Source of the DNA: Bacteroidales bacterium UBA1715
GTDB lineage: Bacteria > Bacteroidota > Bacteroidia > Bacteroidales > UBA1715
Reading direction: 5' to 3'
DNA length: 64,000 nt
Assembly (NCBI GenBank): GCA_002317135.1
Contig: DCIX01000038.1
Location: forward strand, 7,619-71,618
Part shown: positions 7,847-16,379 of the stretch, one piece after another
Layout of the letters: each line of letters starts with the position of its first letter
How positions within the stretch are numbered: the first letter of the stretch is position 1
The notes under the pieces: model-generated
Database searches by the model: none
Seen by the model: only the letters and a program-made list of their open reading frames with translations
What the model was told of the DNA's origin: nothing
Translations under genes and position numbers: made by a program

Positions 7847-9100
7847 ATGAAAAGAGTTGTTATTACAGGTATGGGAGTTATCTCCCCAATCGGAAACAGT
7901 ATTGAAAAATTTAGAGATTCTTTATACCAAGGTAAATGTGGTATTTCAATGTTAGAATTGCCAGAATCTAATGACAATATTGGTATTGCAGTAAAAGTTG
8001 CTGGTCAAGTTAAAGATTTCAATCCTGAAGAATTTGGTTTGACAAAAGCCGACACTCGTCGTAGTGACAGATTTACGCATTTTGCACTTGCTGCATCACA
8101 ACAAGCAATGCAAGAAAGTGGCCTTGTTGTTGGCGAAAACATTGAAGCAGAAAAACTTGGTGTATATATTGGTTCTGGTATCGGTGGTTTGGACACATTT
8201 GTAAAACAAACAAAAGTCATGACAGACAATGGTGCAAAAATGGTTTCTCCACTTTTCATACCTATGATGATTGGAAACATCGGTGGTGCAAATGTTGCAA
8301 TCCGTTTTGGTGCTCAAGGTCCTTGTTTAACACCAATTTCTGCTTGTGCTACAGGTACAAACGCTGTAGGAGAAGCATTCCTTGCAATACAACGCGGTGA
8401 TGCTGATGCAATTATTGCAGGTGGTACTGAAGCTGCAATCAATCCAATTGCCGTAGGTGGTTTCCAAAACGCTCGTGCATTATCATTGGCTGAAGATCCA
8501 AGTCTTGCTTGTCTTCCATTCGACATTCGTCGTGGTGGTTTCGTAATGGCAGAAGGTGCAGGTATTCTGATTATGGAAGAATACGAACATGCAATTTCTC
8601 GTGGTGCAAACATTATCGCTGAAGTTTGTGGTTACGGTCATACTTGTGATGCTCACCATGTTACAGCTCCATCTCCAGATGGTATTCCTGCTTCAAGAGC
8701 AATGCGTCACGCACTTGAACAAGCAGGTTACAAATCAGGAGAATGCTTATATATCAATGCTCACGGAACAGGTACACACTTGAATGACTCAAGCGAAACA
8801 AAAGCTGTTAAATTGGCTATTGGTGAAGAAGATGCAAGAAAAGCAATGATTAGTTCAACAAAATCAATGACTGGTCACATGATTGGTGCAGCTGGTGCAG
8901 TTGAAGCAATTGCATGTGCATTGGCACTAAAAGACGGTATGGTACCTCCTACGATTGGTCTAGAACAACCAGATCCAGAATGTGATTTGGATTATGTTCC
9001 ATTGAAAGCTCGTAAAGCAGATGTTGACATTGCTCTTTCTAACTCTTTAGGTTTCGGTGGTCACAATGCTTGTGTTGTATTACGAAAATTCAAAAACTAA
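7847..9100 (+). CDS. fabF: Beta-ketoacyl-ACP synthase II
   Basis: 417 residues from MKRVVITGMGV, which sets the start at 7847; the upstream in-frame extension is not conserved-looking. Condenses malonyl-ACP with acyl-ACP. The catalytic triad is complete: C167 in ISACATGTN, H306 in NAHGTGT and H344 in TGHMIGAAG. The C-terminus SNSLGFGGHNACVVL is typical. The stop overlaps the fabZ start by one base. Confidence 0.95.
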   Translation: MKRVVITGMGVISPIGNSIEKFRDSLYQGKCGISMLELPESNDNIGIAVKVAGQVKDFNPEEFGLTKADTRRSDRFTHFALAASQQAMQESGLVVGENIEAEKLGVYIGSGIGGLDTFVKQTKVMTDNGAKMVSPLFIPMMIGNIGGANVAIRFGAQGPCLTPISACATGTNAVGEAFLAIQRGDADAIIAGGTEAAINPIAVGGFQNARALSLAEDPSLACLPFDIRRGGFVMAEGAGILIMEEYEHAISRGANIIAEVCGYGHTCDAHHVTAPSPDGIPASRAMRHALEQAGYKSGECLYINAHGTGTHLNDSSETKAVKLAIGEEDARKAMISSTKSMTGHMIGAAGAVEAIACALALKDGMVPPTIGLEQPDPECDLDYVPLKARKADVDIALSNSLGFGGHNACVVLRKFKN

Positions 9101-9519
9101 TGAATAAAGAAGAAATAAAAAAATTGTTGCCTCACCGAGAGCCTATGCTTTTGGTTGACGAGATGTACTTAGAAAATGGTGAATCCATTTCTAAATACAC
9201 CATTAAAGGCGACGAACATTTCTTGAATGGACATTTCCCTGGCATGCCTGTCGTGCCAGGTGTTATTCTTTGTGAAATAATGGCACAAGGATCATCCATA
9301 TTGGTTGCAGACAAATTAGACGGAAGCGTTGTTCCAATGTATGTTGGTTTAAACGATGTTCGCTTTAAACAACCAGTATTACCAGGAGACACGGTGGAAA
9401 CACACGCAAAGTTGGCAAATATTAGAGGAAATATTATATTTACTGACGCAACTGCGTATGTAAACGGAAAAGTTTGTTGTTCTGGAAAGTTAACAGTTGC
9501 ATTAACGCCTAAAAAATAG
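9100..9519 (+). CDS. fabZ: 3-hydroxyacyl-ACP dehydratase
   Basis: 139 residues with a hot-dog fold. Removes water from 3-hydroxyacyl-ACP. Catalytic H45 lies in NGHFPGMPVVPG and the partner acid is E59 in LCEIMAQ. The ATG at 9100 shares its A with the fabF stop (TAATG). The LLPHREPMLLVDE opening is the family hallmark. Confidence 0.94.
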   Translation: MNKEEIKKLLPHREPMLLVDEMYLENGESISKYTIKGDEHFLNGHFPGMPVVPGVILCEIMAQGSSILVADKLDGSVVPMYVGLNDVRFKQPVLPGDTVETHAKLANIRGNIIFTDATAYVNGKVCCSGKLTVALTPKK

Positions 9520-9538
9520 TTGGATTATGGTAGAAGAT

Positions 9539-10288
9539 ATGAATAAATTACTTGCTGGTAAAGTAGCAGTTGTAACAGGTGGTGTTCGTGGAATTGGATT
9601 CGCCATTTCAAAAGCATTTGCAGAAGCAGGAGCAGATTTAATTGTAACAACAACTCGTAATACAGATGACTCAGCTGCCGCTGTAGAACAACTACAATCG
9701 TTCGGTGGAAAGGTAAAAATCGTTGCTGTAAATGTTGCCGACAAACAAGCTGTGGTTGACATTTTGCAACCAGCAATCCAAGAATTTGGTGGTCTTGATG
9801 TACTTGTAAACAATGCTGGTATCACTCGCGATGGTTTATTATTGCGTATGAGTGAAAAAGCATGGGACGATGTTATGTCAGTTGATTTAAAAGCTGCATT
9901 CAATACAATTCAAACTGCACTTCCATTTTTCTTAAAAAGAAAAGGCGGAAGCATTATTAACATTTCTAGTGTTGTTGGTCAAGGCGGAAATCCTGGTCAA
10001 TGTAACTATGCAGCAGCAAAAGCTGGTTTAATAGGTTTTTCTAAATCTTTGGCAAAAGAAATGGGGCCTAAAAACATTAGAACAAACTGTATTGCACCAG
10101 GATACATTCTTACAGAAATGACTGAATTTATGCCAGAGGCTATGGTTACAGATTATGTAGGAAGAATCGCATTACGTCGTCCTGGAAAACCAGAAGAAGT
10201 TGCACAAGTTGCATTATTCTTAGCATCAGAAATGTCTTCTTATATAAACGCACAAGTTATTAGTTGTTGCGGTGGTATGAACAAATAA
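9539..10288 (+). CDS. fabG: 3-oxoacyl-ACP reductase
   Basis: 249 residues, short-chain dehydrogenase. Reduces 3-oxoacyl-ACP with NADPH. The cofactor loop is TGGVRGIG, and NNAG and the catalytic YAAAK (in NPGQCNYAAAKAG) are present. An in-frame ATG at 9527 would add four residues. MNKLLAGKVAVVTGG resembles family starts, so 9539 is preferred. It lies 19 nt behind fabZ. Confidence 0.9.
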   Translation: MNKLLAGKVAVVTGGVRGIGFAISKAFAEAGADLIVTTTRNTDDSAAAVEQLQSFGGKVKIVAVNVADKQAVVDILQPAIQEFGGLDVLVNNAGITRDGLLLRMSEKAWDDVMSVDLKAAFNTIQTALPFFLKRKGGSIINISSVVGQGGNPGQCNYAAAKAGLIGFSKSLAKEMGPKNIRTNCIAPGYILTEMTEFMPEAMVTDYVGRIALRRPGKPEEVAQVALFLASEMSSYINAQVISCCGGMNK

Positions 10289-10299
10289 ACACAAAGAGA

Positions 10300-11094
10300 A
10301 TGGCAGATTTATTAAAAGGTAAAAAAGGTATAATTTTCGGTGCATTGAACGATAAGTCTATTGCGTGGAAAACAGCAGAGGCAGCAGTTCGCGAAGGTGC
10401 GGAAATAGTACTTACAAATACAGCAATGGCTTTGCGTTTGGGAACAATCAATGCATTGTCAGAAAAATGTAAAGCACCAGTAATTGTTGCAGATGCGACA
10501 AGCGTTACTGATTTAGAAGCTTTGGTTGATGAAACAATGGTGCATTTTGAAGGTAAATTCGATTTCGTACTTCATTCTGTTGGCATGTCACCAAACATTA
10601 GAAAAAACATTCCATACGAAGGTCTTAACTATGATTTTATGAATAAGACCTTGGACATTTCGGCAATTTCCTTCCATAAATTGTTGAATGTTCTTTATGC
10701 AAAAGATGCACTTAAAGACAATGGTTCTGTAGTAGCATTGTCATATATTGCAGCAGATCGCGTTGTTGGCGGATATTCAGACATGGCTGATGCAAAAGCG
10801 TTGCTTCAATCAATTGTCCGTAATTTCGGAACAATCTACGGTCGTCGTAATCGTGTGAGAATTAACACGGTTTCTCAATCTCCAACAATGACATCGGCAG
10901 GTTCTGGCATAGCAGGAATGGACAAAATGTTTGACTATGCAGATCGTCTTTCTCCTCTTGGAAACGCTTCTGCTGAAGATTGTGCAGATTATATTGTAAC
11001 ATTATTTAGTGATTATACTCGTGCGATAACAATGCAAAACCTCTATAATGATGGTGGTTTTTCAAGTATGATTACAAGTTCGGAAATTTTATAA
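10300..11094 (+). CDS. fabI: Enoyl-ACP reductase (NADH), FabI type
   Basis: 264 residues, the usual FabI length. Does the last reduction of the elongation cycle. FGALNDKSIAWKTAEA is the FabI form of the dinucleotide loop. The active-site Tyr and Lys are six residues apart (Y-SDMADA-K), as in FabI rather than FabG. The region before the substrate loop (SYIAADRVVGG) also fits. Presence of FabI indicates saturated products, which argues against a polyene pathway for this operon. Confidence 0.88.
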   Translation: MADLLKGKKGIIFGALNDKSIAWKTAEAAVREGAEIVLTNTAMALRLGTINALSEKCKAPVIVADATSVTDLEALVDETMVHFEGKFDFVLHSVGMSPNIRKNIPYEGLNYDFMNKTLDISAISFHKLLNVLYAKDALKDNGSVVALSYIAADRVVGGYSDMADAKALLQSIVRNFGTIYGRRNRVRINTVSQSPTMTSAGSGIAGMDKMFDYADRLSPLGNASAEDCADYIVTLFSDYTRAITMQNLYNDGGFSSMITSSEIL

Positions 11095-11105
11095 GTAAAT
11101 AGATT

Positions 11106-11966
11106 ATGAAAGCATACGTTTTCCCTGGTCAGGGTGCTCAATTTGTAGGAATGGGCAAAGACCTATATGAAAGTAATGCAAAGGCAAAAGAAATGTTTGA
11201 CAAAGCGAACGAAATTCTTGGCTACCGTATTACAGATATCATGTTCGAAGGAACAGCTGAAGAATTAAAAGAAACAAAAGTTACACAACCAGCAGTTTTT
11301 CTTTATTCTGTAATTTCTGCAGTTTGTCTTGGTGAAGAATTCAAACCAGATATGGTTGCCGGTCACTCACTTGGTGAATTTTCTGCACTTGTTGCAAGTG
11401 GCTGTTTAAGTTTCGAAGACGGTTTACGTTTAGTATACGCCCGTGCTATGGCTATGCAAGCATGCTGCGAAAAAGTAAAAGGTACAATGGCTGCAATCAT
11501 TGCTTTGCCAGATGCTGAAATAGAAAGAATTTGTTCTACAGTGAACGGCGTTGTTGTTGCAGCTAACTACAATAGCCCAGGACAAGTTGTTATTTCTGGT
11601 GAAGTTTCTGCTATTGAAGTTGCTTGTACATTAATGAAAGACGCTGGTGCTAAGCGTGCCCTTCCACTATCTGTTGGTGGTGCATTCCACTCTCCATTGA
11701 TGGAACCTGCTCGTGTAGAATTGGCAAAAGCAATAGAAAACACTGAATTTAAGACACCTATCTGTCCTATCTATCAGAATGTTGATGCATTACCTCACAC
11801 AAACACTGAAGAAATTAAAAAGAACCTATTGGCACAATTAACAGCACCTGTTCGTTGGACTAATTCAGTAAAAAATATGATTGCCGATGGCATGACTGAA
11901 TTTACAGAATGTGGTCCAGGTCAAGTGTTGACTGGTCTAATCGGTCGTATTCAATCTAGCAAATAG
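11106..11966 (+). CDS. fabD: Malonyl-CoA:ACP transacylase
   Basis: 286 residues. Loads malonyl groups onto ACP. The opening is FPGQGAQ, the nucleophile S88 lies in GHSLGE, and the catalytic H195 lies in GGAFHSPLM. 11 nt behind fabI, so the same transcript. Neither acpP nor fabH is in the operon or elsewhere in the window. Confidence 0.94.
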   Translation: MKAYVFPGQGAQFVGMGKDLYESNAKAKEMFDKANEILGYRITDIMFEGTAEELKETKVTQPAVFLYSVISAVCLGEEFKPDMVAGHSLGEFSALVASGCLSFEDGLRLVYARAMAMQACCEKVKGTMAAIIALPDAEIERICSTVNGVVVAANYNSPGQVVISGEVSAIEVACTLMKDAGAKRALPLSVGGAFHSPLMEPARVELAKAIENTEFKTPICPIYQNVDALPHTNTEEIKKNLLAQLTAPVRWTNSVKNMIADGMTEFTECGPGQVLTGLIGRIQSSK

Positions 11967-11986
11967 TTGTTTTTCGTTCAGGTATT

Positions 11987-13048
11987 ATGAAATGGTTTAA
12001 TCTTTCAACGCAGAATTTCCTAACACAGCATAATATCTGGCTTTTAATGGTGGCGTTGACCCTCTTTAGCACTGGCCTTTGGTCAGTGCTATTGTTTATT
12101 TTTTACCATCATTCGTGGATGGAAATTGCAATGGAACTAGTTCAATCATTGTTGCTCTATTTCTGCATCTACGAAATTTTGCACATTGTTACCAAATGGG
12201 GTAATCAAAATGGTGCATCGCAAGTCAAAATTGTATTGATTTCGTTAGCAGTTTTGGCAATAGTTTATTATCCCGTATTTAAATTGATGGTGCATTCTCA
12301 GCTTTGGATTTTGCAAATAACTGGAGTTGAAAGTATTGTAACATTAGAAAACAGATTTTTATTTAGTCACTTAATTTGGCTCGTACAGATAGTGTACGGT
12401 TACCTTACAGCATATTTTTTGCGATTTCTTTTACAGTCTCGCGAACAACAATTGGAGTTGGTAAGCCAACGAGCTGAAAATCTACAAAAAGAAGCTACCT
12501 TGTTAAAAAAACAACTTTCTCCACACTTCCTTTTCAATTCATTGAATACATTGGAAGGACTCATGAAAAACGAAAATGTTCGTGGCAAGAAATTTCTTAC
12601 TGAATTAAGTAATGTGTATCACTATCTTCTACGCAATGCGAATGTTGTTACATTACAAGAAGAGTTGGATTTTACTCGTTCCTATTTATATATGACCGAA
12701 GTTCGATACGGGAAGGCATTTCAAGTTCAAATAAGCATTCCCGAAGATTGGATGGAAACTCATATTCCTGCCGTAAGTATTCAATTATTGGTTGAAAACG
12801 CTATAAAGCACAACACATTTAGCGAGGAGAAACCTCTTACAATAGAAATTAGCACAGATATGCGTCCTGACAGTTTATATGTAATTGTCAGCAACAATGT
12901 AAATCTGAAGCCATATCAGCAAGCAAGTCGAAATTCGGGAACTGGCTTAAGTAACTTAAATGAACGGTACCGATTGATGGATTTGCCAGAAATTATAATT
13001 CGGAAAAACGACCTACGTTTTTCTGTAGAAATACCAGTATTTGTATGA
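11987..13048 (+). CDS. LytS/YehU-type sensor histidine kinase
   Basis: 353 residues. Four hydrophobic segments (about 17-40, 47-68, 82-100, 126-149) anchor it in the inner membrane with hardly any periplasmic sensor domain. A short coiled coil leads to the His_kinase motif LSPHFLFNSLN (H180) and an ATPase with N-box LLVENAIKHN and G-box GTGLSNLNERY. It starts 20 nt after fabD and overlaps its regulator by 4 bp. The lack of an extracytoplasmic domain suggests it reads membrane state, fitting its place behind fatty-acid genes; this is inference. Confidence 0.9.
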   Translation: MKWFNLSTQNFLTQHNIWLLMVALTLFSTGLWSVLLFIFYHHSWMEIAMELVQSLLLYFCIYEILHIVTKWGNQNGASQVKIVLISLAVLAIVYYPVFKLMVHSQLWILQITGVESIVTLENRFLFSHLIWLVQIVYGYLTAYFLRFLLQSREQQLELVSQRAENLQKEATLLKKQLSPHFLFNSLNTLEGLMKNENVRGKKFLTELSNVYHYLLRNANVVTLQEELDFTRSYLYMTEVRYGKAFQVQISIPEDWMETHIPAVSIQLLVENAIKHNTFSEEKPLTIEISTDMRPDSLYVIVSNNVNLKPYQQASRNSGTGLSNLNERYRLMDLPEIIIRKNDLRFSVEIPVFV

Positions 13049-13827
13049 GAGTTGCCATTGTAGAAGATGAATTGATTGCTTCCGAATCGCTACAAGATAA
13101 AATCTTGAGTATTCGTCCTAATACGGAAATTGTTGCCACCTTACGAAGTGTGCATCAGGCTGTTCAATGGTTTGAGCAAAACGAACAACCTGATTTATTG
13201 TTTATGGACATTCAATTAAGCGACGGTCTTTCTTTCTGCATTTTTGAGCAAACAGTTGTAACTTGTCCTACCGTTTTTACAACAAGTTACGATGAATACG
13301 CATTGCGTGCCTTCGAAGTGAACTGTGTTGACTATTTATTAAAACCCGTTTCTACCGAAAAATTGGAGCGTGCCTTTGTAAAAGTTGAGCAAGGTTTGCT
13401 TTCTTCAACGACAAAACAAGACGCCCAAGCAATTATGCGTGAGCAGATTTCGAACCTGCTTGCAACCTACACTTCGGATCAGAAAGTATATCCGCGCAGT
13501 ATTTTAGTACCTTCGGGAGATAAATTTGTACCATTAGAAATTGTACAAATAGCCTTTATAAAAGCAGAAATGCGAATGGCAAAATTGTACATTTTTGATG
13601 GTCGTACAATTACCCTTGACAAATCACTTGACTCGATGAAAACACAATTGGACCCTCGAGATTTCTATCGAGTAAATCGCCAATATATTGTTGCACGCAA
13701 AGCAATACGCGATATTTCCCATTGGTTTAAGAGCAAACTACGAGTGAATTTAATCATCACTCCACCGGAAGACATTATTGTTCCACCAACTTCTGCAACA
13801 GAATTCAAACAGTGGTTGACAAAATAA
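13045..13827 (+). CDS. LytTR-family response regulator
   Basis: 260 residues. Receiver domain with phospho-acceptor D55 in LLFMDIQLSDG and conserved Lys in LLKPVS. The C-terminal LytTR DNA-binding domain (about 158-258) shows FYRVNRQYIVARKAI. ATGA overlap with the kinase gene marks them as a pair. Likely target: the direct repeats at 5945-5994 upstream of its own operon. Confidence 0.92.
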   Translation: MRVAIVEDELIASESLQDKILSIRPNTEIVATLRSVHQAVQWFEQNEQPDLLFMDIQLSDGLSFCIFEQTVVTCPTVFTTSYDEYALRAFEVNCVDYLLKPVSTEKLERAFVKVEQGLLSSTTKQDAQAIMREQISNLLATYTSDQKVYPRSILVPSGDKFVPLEIVQIAFIKAEMRMAKLYIFDGRTITLDKSLDSMKTQLDPRDFYRVNRQYIVARKAIRDISHWFKSKLRVNLIITPPEDIIVPPTSATEFKQWLTK

Positions 13828-13871
13828 AAACAAGCATATAGTTTTATAAGTCAACAACATTCCATATCCAT

Positions 13872-14525
13872 TCAATCAAATTGAATTAAACCAAAAAATT
13901 CTGGTCGATGGAAATCCGGTTTTTCACTATCAATTGGATTCCATGAAACGTAATGTTTATATTTATCGGAACCACCGCATTTATAGAAATTTGCACGAAC
14001 AGAAATCCCCTTCAAATTAGAAATATTGTGTCTGAAAAAAGCTGTAAATGGTATTTCTAACACACAATCCCACGAACATGTTTTCTTTATCTCACCAATA
14101 TATTGAGTCCCGAATGATGTATATCGTTTTATTTGACGTAAAACCTGCGGAGAAGCGTGTTCCTTTTCGTCTCTTGTTTTTCTAACTCCCATTGATAAAA
14201 ATCCCAAGCAATTACATTCTATATTATAATAGTAATCATCTTGTCCCATAGACACAAAAAATTCTACACAAGAATCCGTACTTACCGGTCCTAAATCTTC
14301 CGTCACAAATCCACGAACATCGTCTTCAACAACCTTAAAATGAATATATATTCTATCCATTGTATACGTCATTGCGAACTGAGTTTTAGGAGAATAGTGG
14401 AAATCCTTCCAATTAACGACAGACACGGTATGATACACGATGTTATTCTTATCGTATAGATGTGGAATTTCTTGCAATGAAACATCAGAAATAGGAAGAA
14501 ACGGAATATGAATGGAATTCATCAT
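13872..14525 (-). CDS. CBM9-like (DOMON-fold) carbohydrate-binding protein
   Basis: 217 residues, no signal peptide. It resembles the Bacteroidota carbohydrate-binding family 9-like proteins: an acidic strand motif (VSTDSCVEFFV), the phrase YYNIECNCLG, and the C-terminal WNPIDSEKPDFHRPEFFG. Such domains bind sugars when secreted; a cytoplasmic form is unexplained. It converges on the LytTR gene and stands upstream of tRNA-Thr on its own. Confidence 0.65.
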   Translation of the reverse strand: MMNSIHIPFLPISDVSLQEIPHLYDKNNIVYHTVSVVNWKDFHYSPKTQFAMTYTMDRIYIHFKVVEDDVRGFVTEDLGPVSTDSCVEFFVSMGQDDYYYNIECNCLGFLSMGVRKTRDEKEHASPQVLRQIKRYTSFGTQYIGEIKKTCSWDCVLEIPFTAFFRHNISNLKGISVRANFYKCGGSDKYKHYVSWNPIDSEKPDFHRPEFFGLIQFD

Positions 14526-14560
14526 GAACAGGATATACTAATACAACGATTTAGAAAAAG

Positions 14561-14606
14561 AACATAAAAAAAAGCACCTAAAATTTCCATATTATTTTAA
14601 GTGCTT
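14561..14606 (-). terminator. Terminator of tRNA-Thr
   Basis: AAGCAC-TAAAAT at 14572-14584 pairs with ATTTTA-GTGCTT at 14594-14606 (one mismatch). On the minus strand a T-rich run follows. It begins 13 nt after the tRNA 3' end. Confidence 0.65.
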
Positions 14607-14618
14607 AATTTATCCGAG

Positions 14619-14690
14619 AGCCTTTTGCCGGATTTGAACCGGCGACCCCTTCATTACGAGTGAAGTGCTCTACCACTGAGCTAAAAAGGC
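14619..14690 (-). tRNA. tRNA-Thr (CGT)
   Basis: 72 nt without encoded CCA. Acceptor GCCTTTT/AAAAGGC with U73, D stem GCTC/GAGC, anticodon arm CTTCA-CTCGTAA-TGAAG with anticodon CGT, and T arm with GTTCAAATC. All stems pair. Confidence 0.95.
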
Positions 14691-14740
14691 CTTATTTGTT
14701 TTACAAAAGTACAAAATAGTTTGTACTCCATAGCGAATTG

Positions 14741-15172
14741 CTATGAATTTTTACTCCAATTTAACTTTTTACCAAATCCTAAAGTATTGTCGGTATATTT
14801 TGCATCAAGAATTTCGATTTGCCACAACACCTTAGGAGCCAAGGTCGCAAAAGGGAAGCGTTTGCAATAAATTTTACTTGCTTTCTTTTCCATATCGCCT
14901 TCGCACAAAGTCATTTCTGCAGAGAATTGCAAACCTTGAACTTTACCAACAATTTCTGTTTCAAGCACAACACTACCCGAAACGACTGCGTTTTTCAATA
15001 CTTGTTGAATGTGTTTTGTGTCGTCGTGAGATGTAATATAGAAAGAATGCGTTTCCTCATCAAAAGCATAGAAAGCATTAAAACACCATGGCTGATTATT
15101 CTCGCATGTTGCAACCGTTATAACATGATGTTTCTTTAAAAACGCCGTTATTTTTTCTGGAAATTGTTCCAT
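14741..15172 (-). CDS. YhbP-like PNPOx-fold protein
   Basis: 143 residues, split-barrel flavin-binding type fold. It matches the UPF0306/YhbP family end to end: KHHVITVATCENNQPWCFNAFYAF at the start and the hallmark DNTLGFGKKLNW at the end. Biochemical role unknown. Its ATG shares a base with the thrH stop, so the two are translated together. Confidence 0.8.
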   Translation of the reverse strand: MEQFPEKITAFLKKHHVITVATCENNQPWCFNAFYAFDEETHSFYITSHDDTKHIQQVLKNAVVSGSVVLETEIVGKVQGLQFSAEMTLCEGDMEKKASKIYCKRFPFATLAPKVLWQIEILDAKYTDNTLGFGKKLNWSKNS

Positions 15173-15780
15173 TATTCTTCGTAGATATGTTGTTCTATCA
15201 ATGCTTTTAATTCATCGTAATTATGAGCTACTGGAAGTTCTGGGAACTCGTCAATTACATTTTGTGGAGGGCAAAACAAAATGCCAACTTCCGCTTGTTT
15301 CAACATAGAAACATCATTATACGAATCACCAAAAGCAATAACCTTAAAATTCATGCTTTGGAACGCTTCTACAGTATGGCGTTTTGGATCAGCTTGACGA
15401 AGTTTATAGTTTGTAATTTGTCCATCTTCAGCAATCTCAAGCGAATGGCACAAGATAAGTGGTTCGTCAAGTTGTTTCATCAAAGGTTTTGCAAATTCTG
15501 CAAAAGTGTCGGAAACAATCACAAAACGACTGATGTCGCGCAACCACTTTGTAAATTCCAACGCACCTTCGAATGGATGAATAGTAGATATAACTTGTTG
15601 AATGTCTTGTATTTTTAGATTATATTCATCCAAAATTTCAAGACGATATTTCATTAATTTATCGTAATCTTGAATATCTCTTGTCGTAAGTTTTAGTTTG
15701 TCGATTCCTGTCTTTTTTGCGACATTTATCCAAACTTCAGGCACCCAAACGCCTTCTAAATCAGAGCATACAACCCACAT
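15172..15780 (-). CDS. thrH: ThrH-type phosphoserine phosphatase / homoserine phosphotransferase
   Basis: 202 residues, HAD family. It removes phosphate from phosphoserine and, in the Pseudomonas enzyme, can pass it to homoserine. ThrH-specific first motif DLEGV (D7, E9 replacing the second Asp), then the PEVWINVAKKTGI and TTRDIQDYDKLM phrases, SDTF (motif II), DPKRH and GDSYND (motif IV). The whole chain aligns with ThrH rather than SerB. First gene of a two-gene unit. Confidence 0.85.
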   Translation of the reverse strand: MWVVCSDLEGVWVPEVWINVAKKTGIDKLKLTTRDIQDYDKLMKYRLEILDEYNLKIQDIQQVISTIHPFEGALEFTKWLRDISRFVIVSDTFAEFAKPLMKQLDEPLILCHSLEIAEDGQITNYKLRQADPKRHTVEAFQSMNFKVIAFGDSYNDVSMLKQAEVGILFCPPQNVIDEFPELPVAHNYDELKALIEQHIYEE

Positions 15781-15796
15781 AACTATAATTTTAAGG

Positions 15797-15804
15797 CAAA
15801 GATA
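15797..15804 (-). promoter_or_regulatory. thrH promoter -7 element (TATCTTTG)
   Basis: Perfect consensus, 16 nt ahead of the thrH ATG. Confidence 0.55.
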
Positions 15805-15837
15805 AAAAATCCCTTTTTATTCCAGCCTCACAGCTAA

Positions 15838-15845
15838 TATTTTTG
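15838..15845 (+). promoter_or_regulatory. coaD promoter -7 element (TATTTTTG)
   Basis: Perfect TAnnTTTG 25 nt ahead of the coaD ATG, diverging from the thrH promoter. Confidence 0.5.
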
Positions 15846-15870
15846 TATTATTGCAACAAATCAATACAAT

Positions 15871-16314
15871 ATGTCTGAAAAAATTGCAGTCTTTCCTGGA
15901 AGTTTCAATCCTTTCACAATCGGCCACAAAGCCGTTTTGGAGAAAGCATTACCGCTATTCGACAAAATCATTGTCGCAATAGGATACAATTCTGAAAAAA
16001 ATACAGAAACAACCATACAAGAGAGAAAGGACGCAATTCAAAAGATTTTTTCAGGAAACAAGAAAATTTCCGTTGCTTCATATTCAACACTTACCGTTGA
16101 TTTCTGCAAAGAACAAGGTGCACAATTTTTAATTCGTGGACTACGGAATGAATCCGATTTTTCATACGAACAACCGATTGCTCAAACAAATTTGCAACTT
16201 GCAGGAATAGAGACCATTTTCTTCGTAACTCCTCCTGAATATAGCCACATTTCATCGTCGATTGTGAGAGAATTACAATCGTACGGCGCAGATGTTTCAA
16301 AGTTTCTTCCTTAA
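15871..16314 (+). CDS. coaD: Phosphopantetheine adenylyltransferase
   Basis: 147 residues, fourth step of coenzyme A synthesis. FPGSFNPFTIGHKAVLEKA holds the TxGH nucleotidyl transfer motif. IRGLRNESDFSYEQ and EYSHISSSIVREL (ISSSxxR) are characteristic. Monocistronic between its own promoter and that of purB. Confidence 0.95.
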   Translation: MSEKIAVFPGSFNPFTIGHKAVLEKALPLFDKIIVAIGYNSEKNTETTIQERKDAIQKIFSGNKKISVASYSTLTVDFCKEQGAQFLIRGLRNESDFSYEQPIAQTNLQLAGIETIFFVTPPEYSHISSSIVRELQSYGADVSKFLP

Positions 16315-16349
16315 AAAGCAGAAACGGCACTTCAATTCATAAATTTCGT

Positions 16350-16357
16350 TACTTTTG
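16350..16357 (+). promoter_or_regulatory. purB promoter -7 element (TACTTTTG)
   Basis: Perfect consensus, 22 nt ahead of the purB ATG. Confidence 0.55.
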
Positions 16358-16379
16358 CAATCTAAAATTTAAAATAGAC

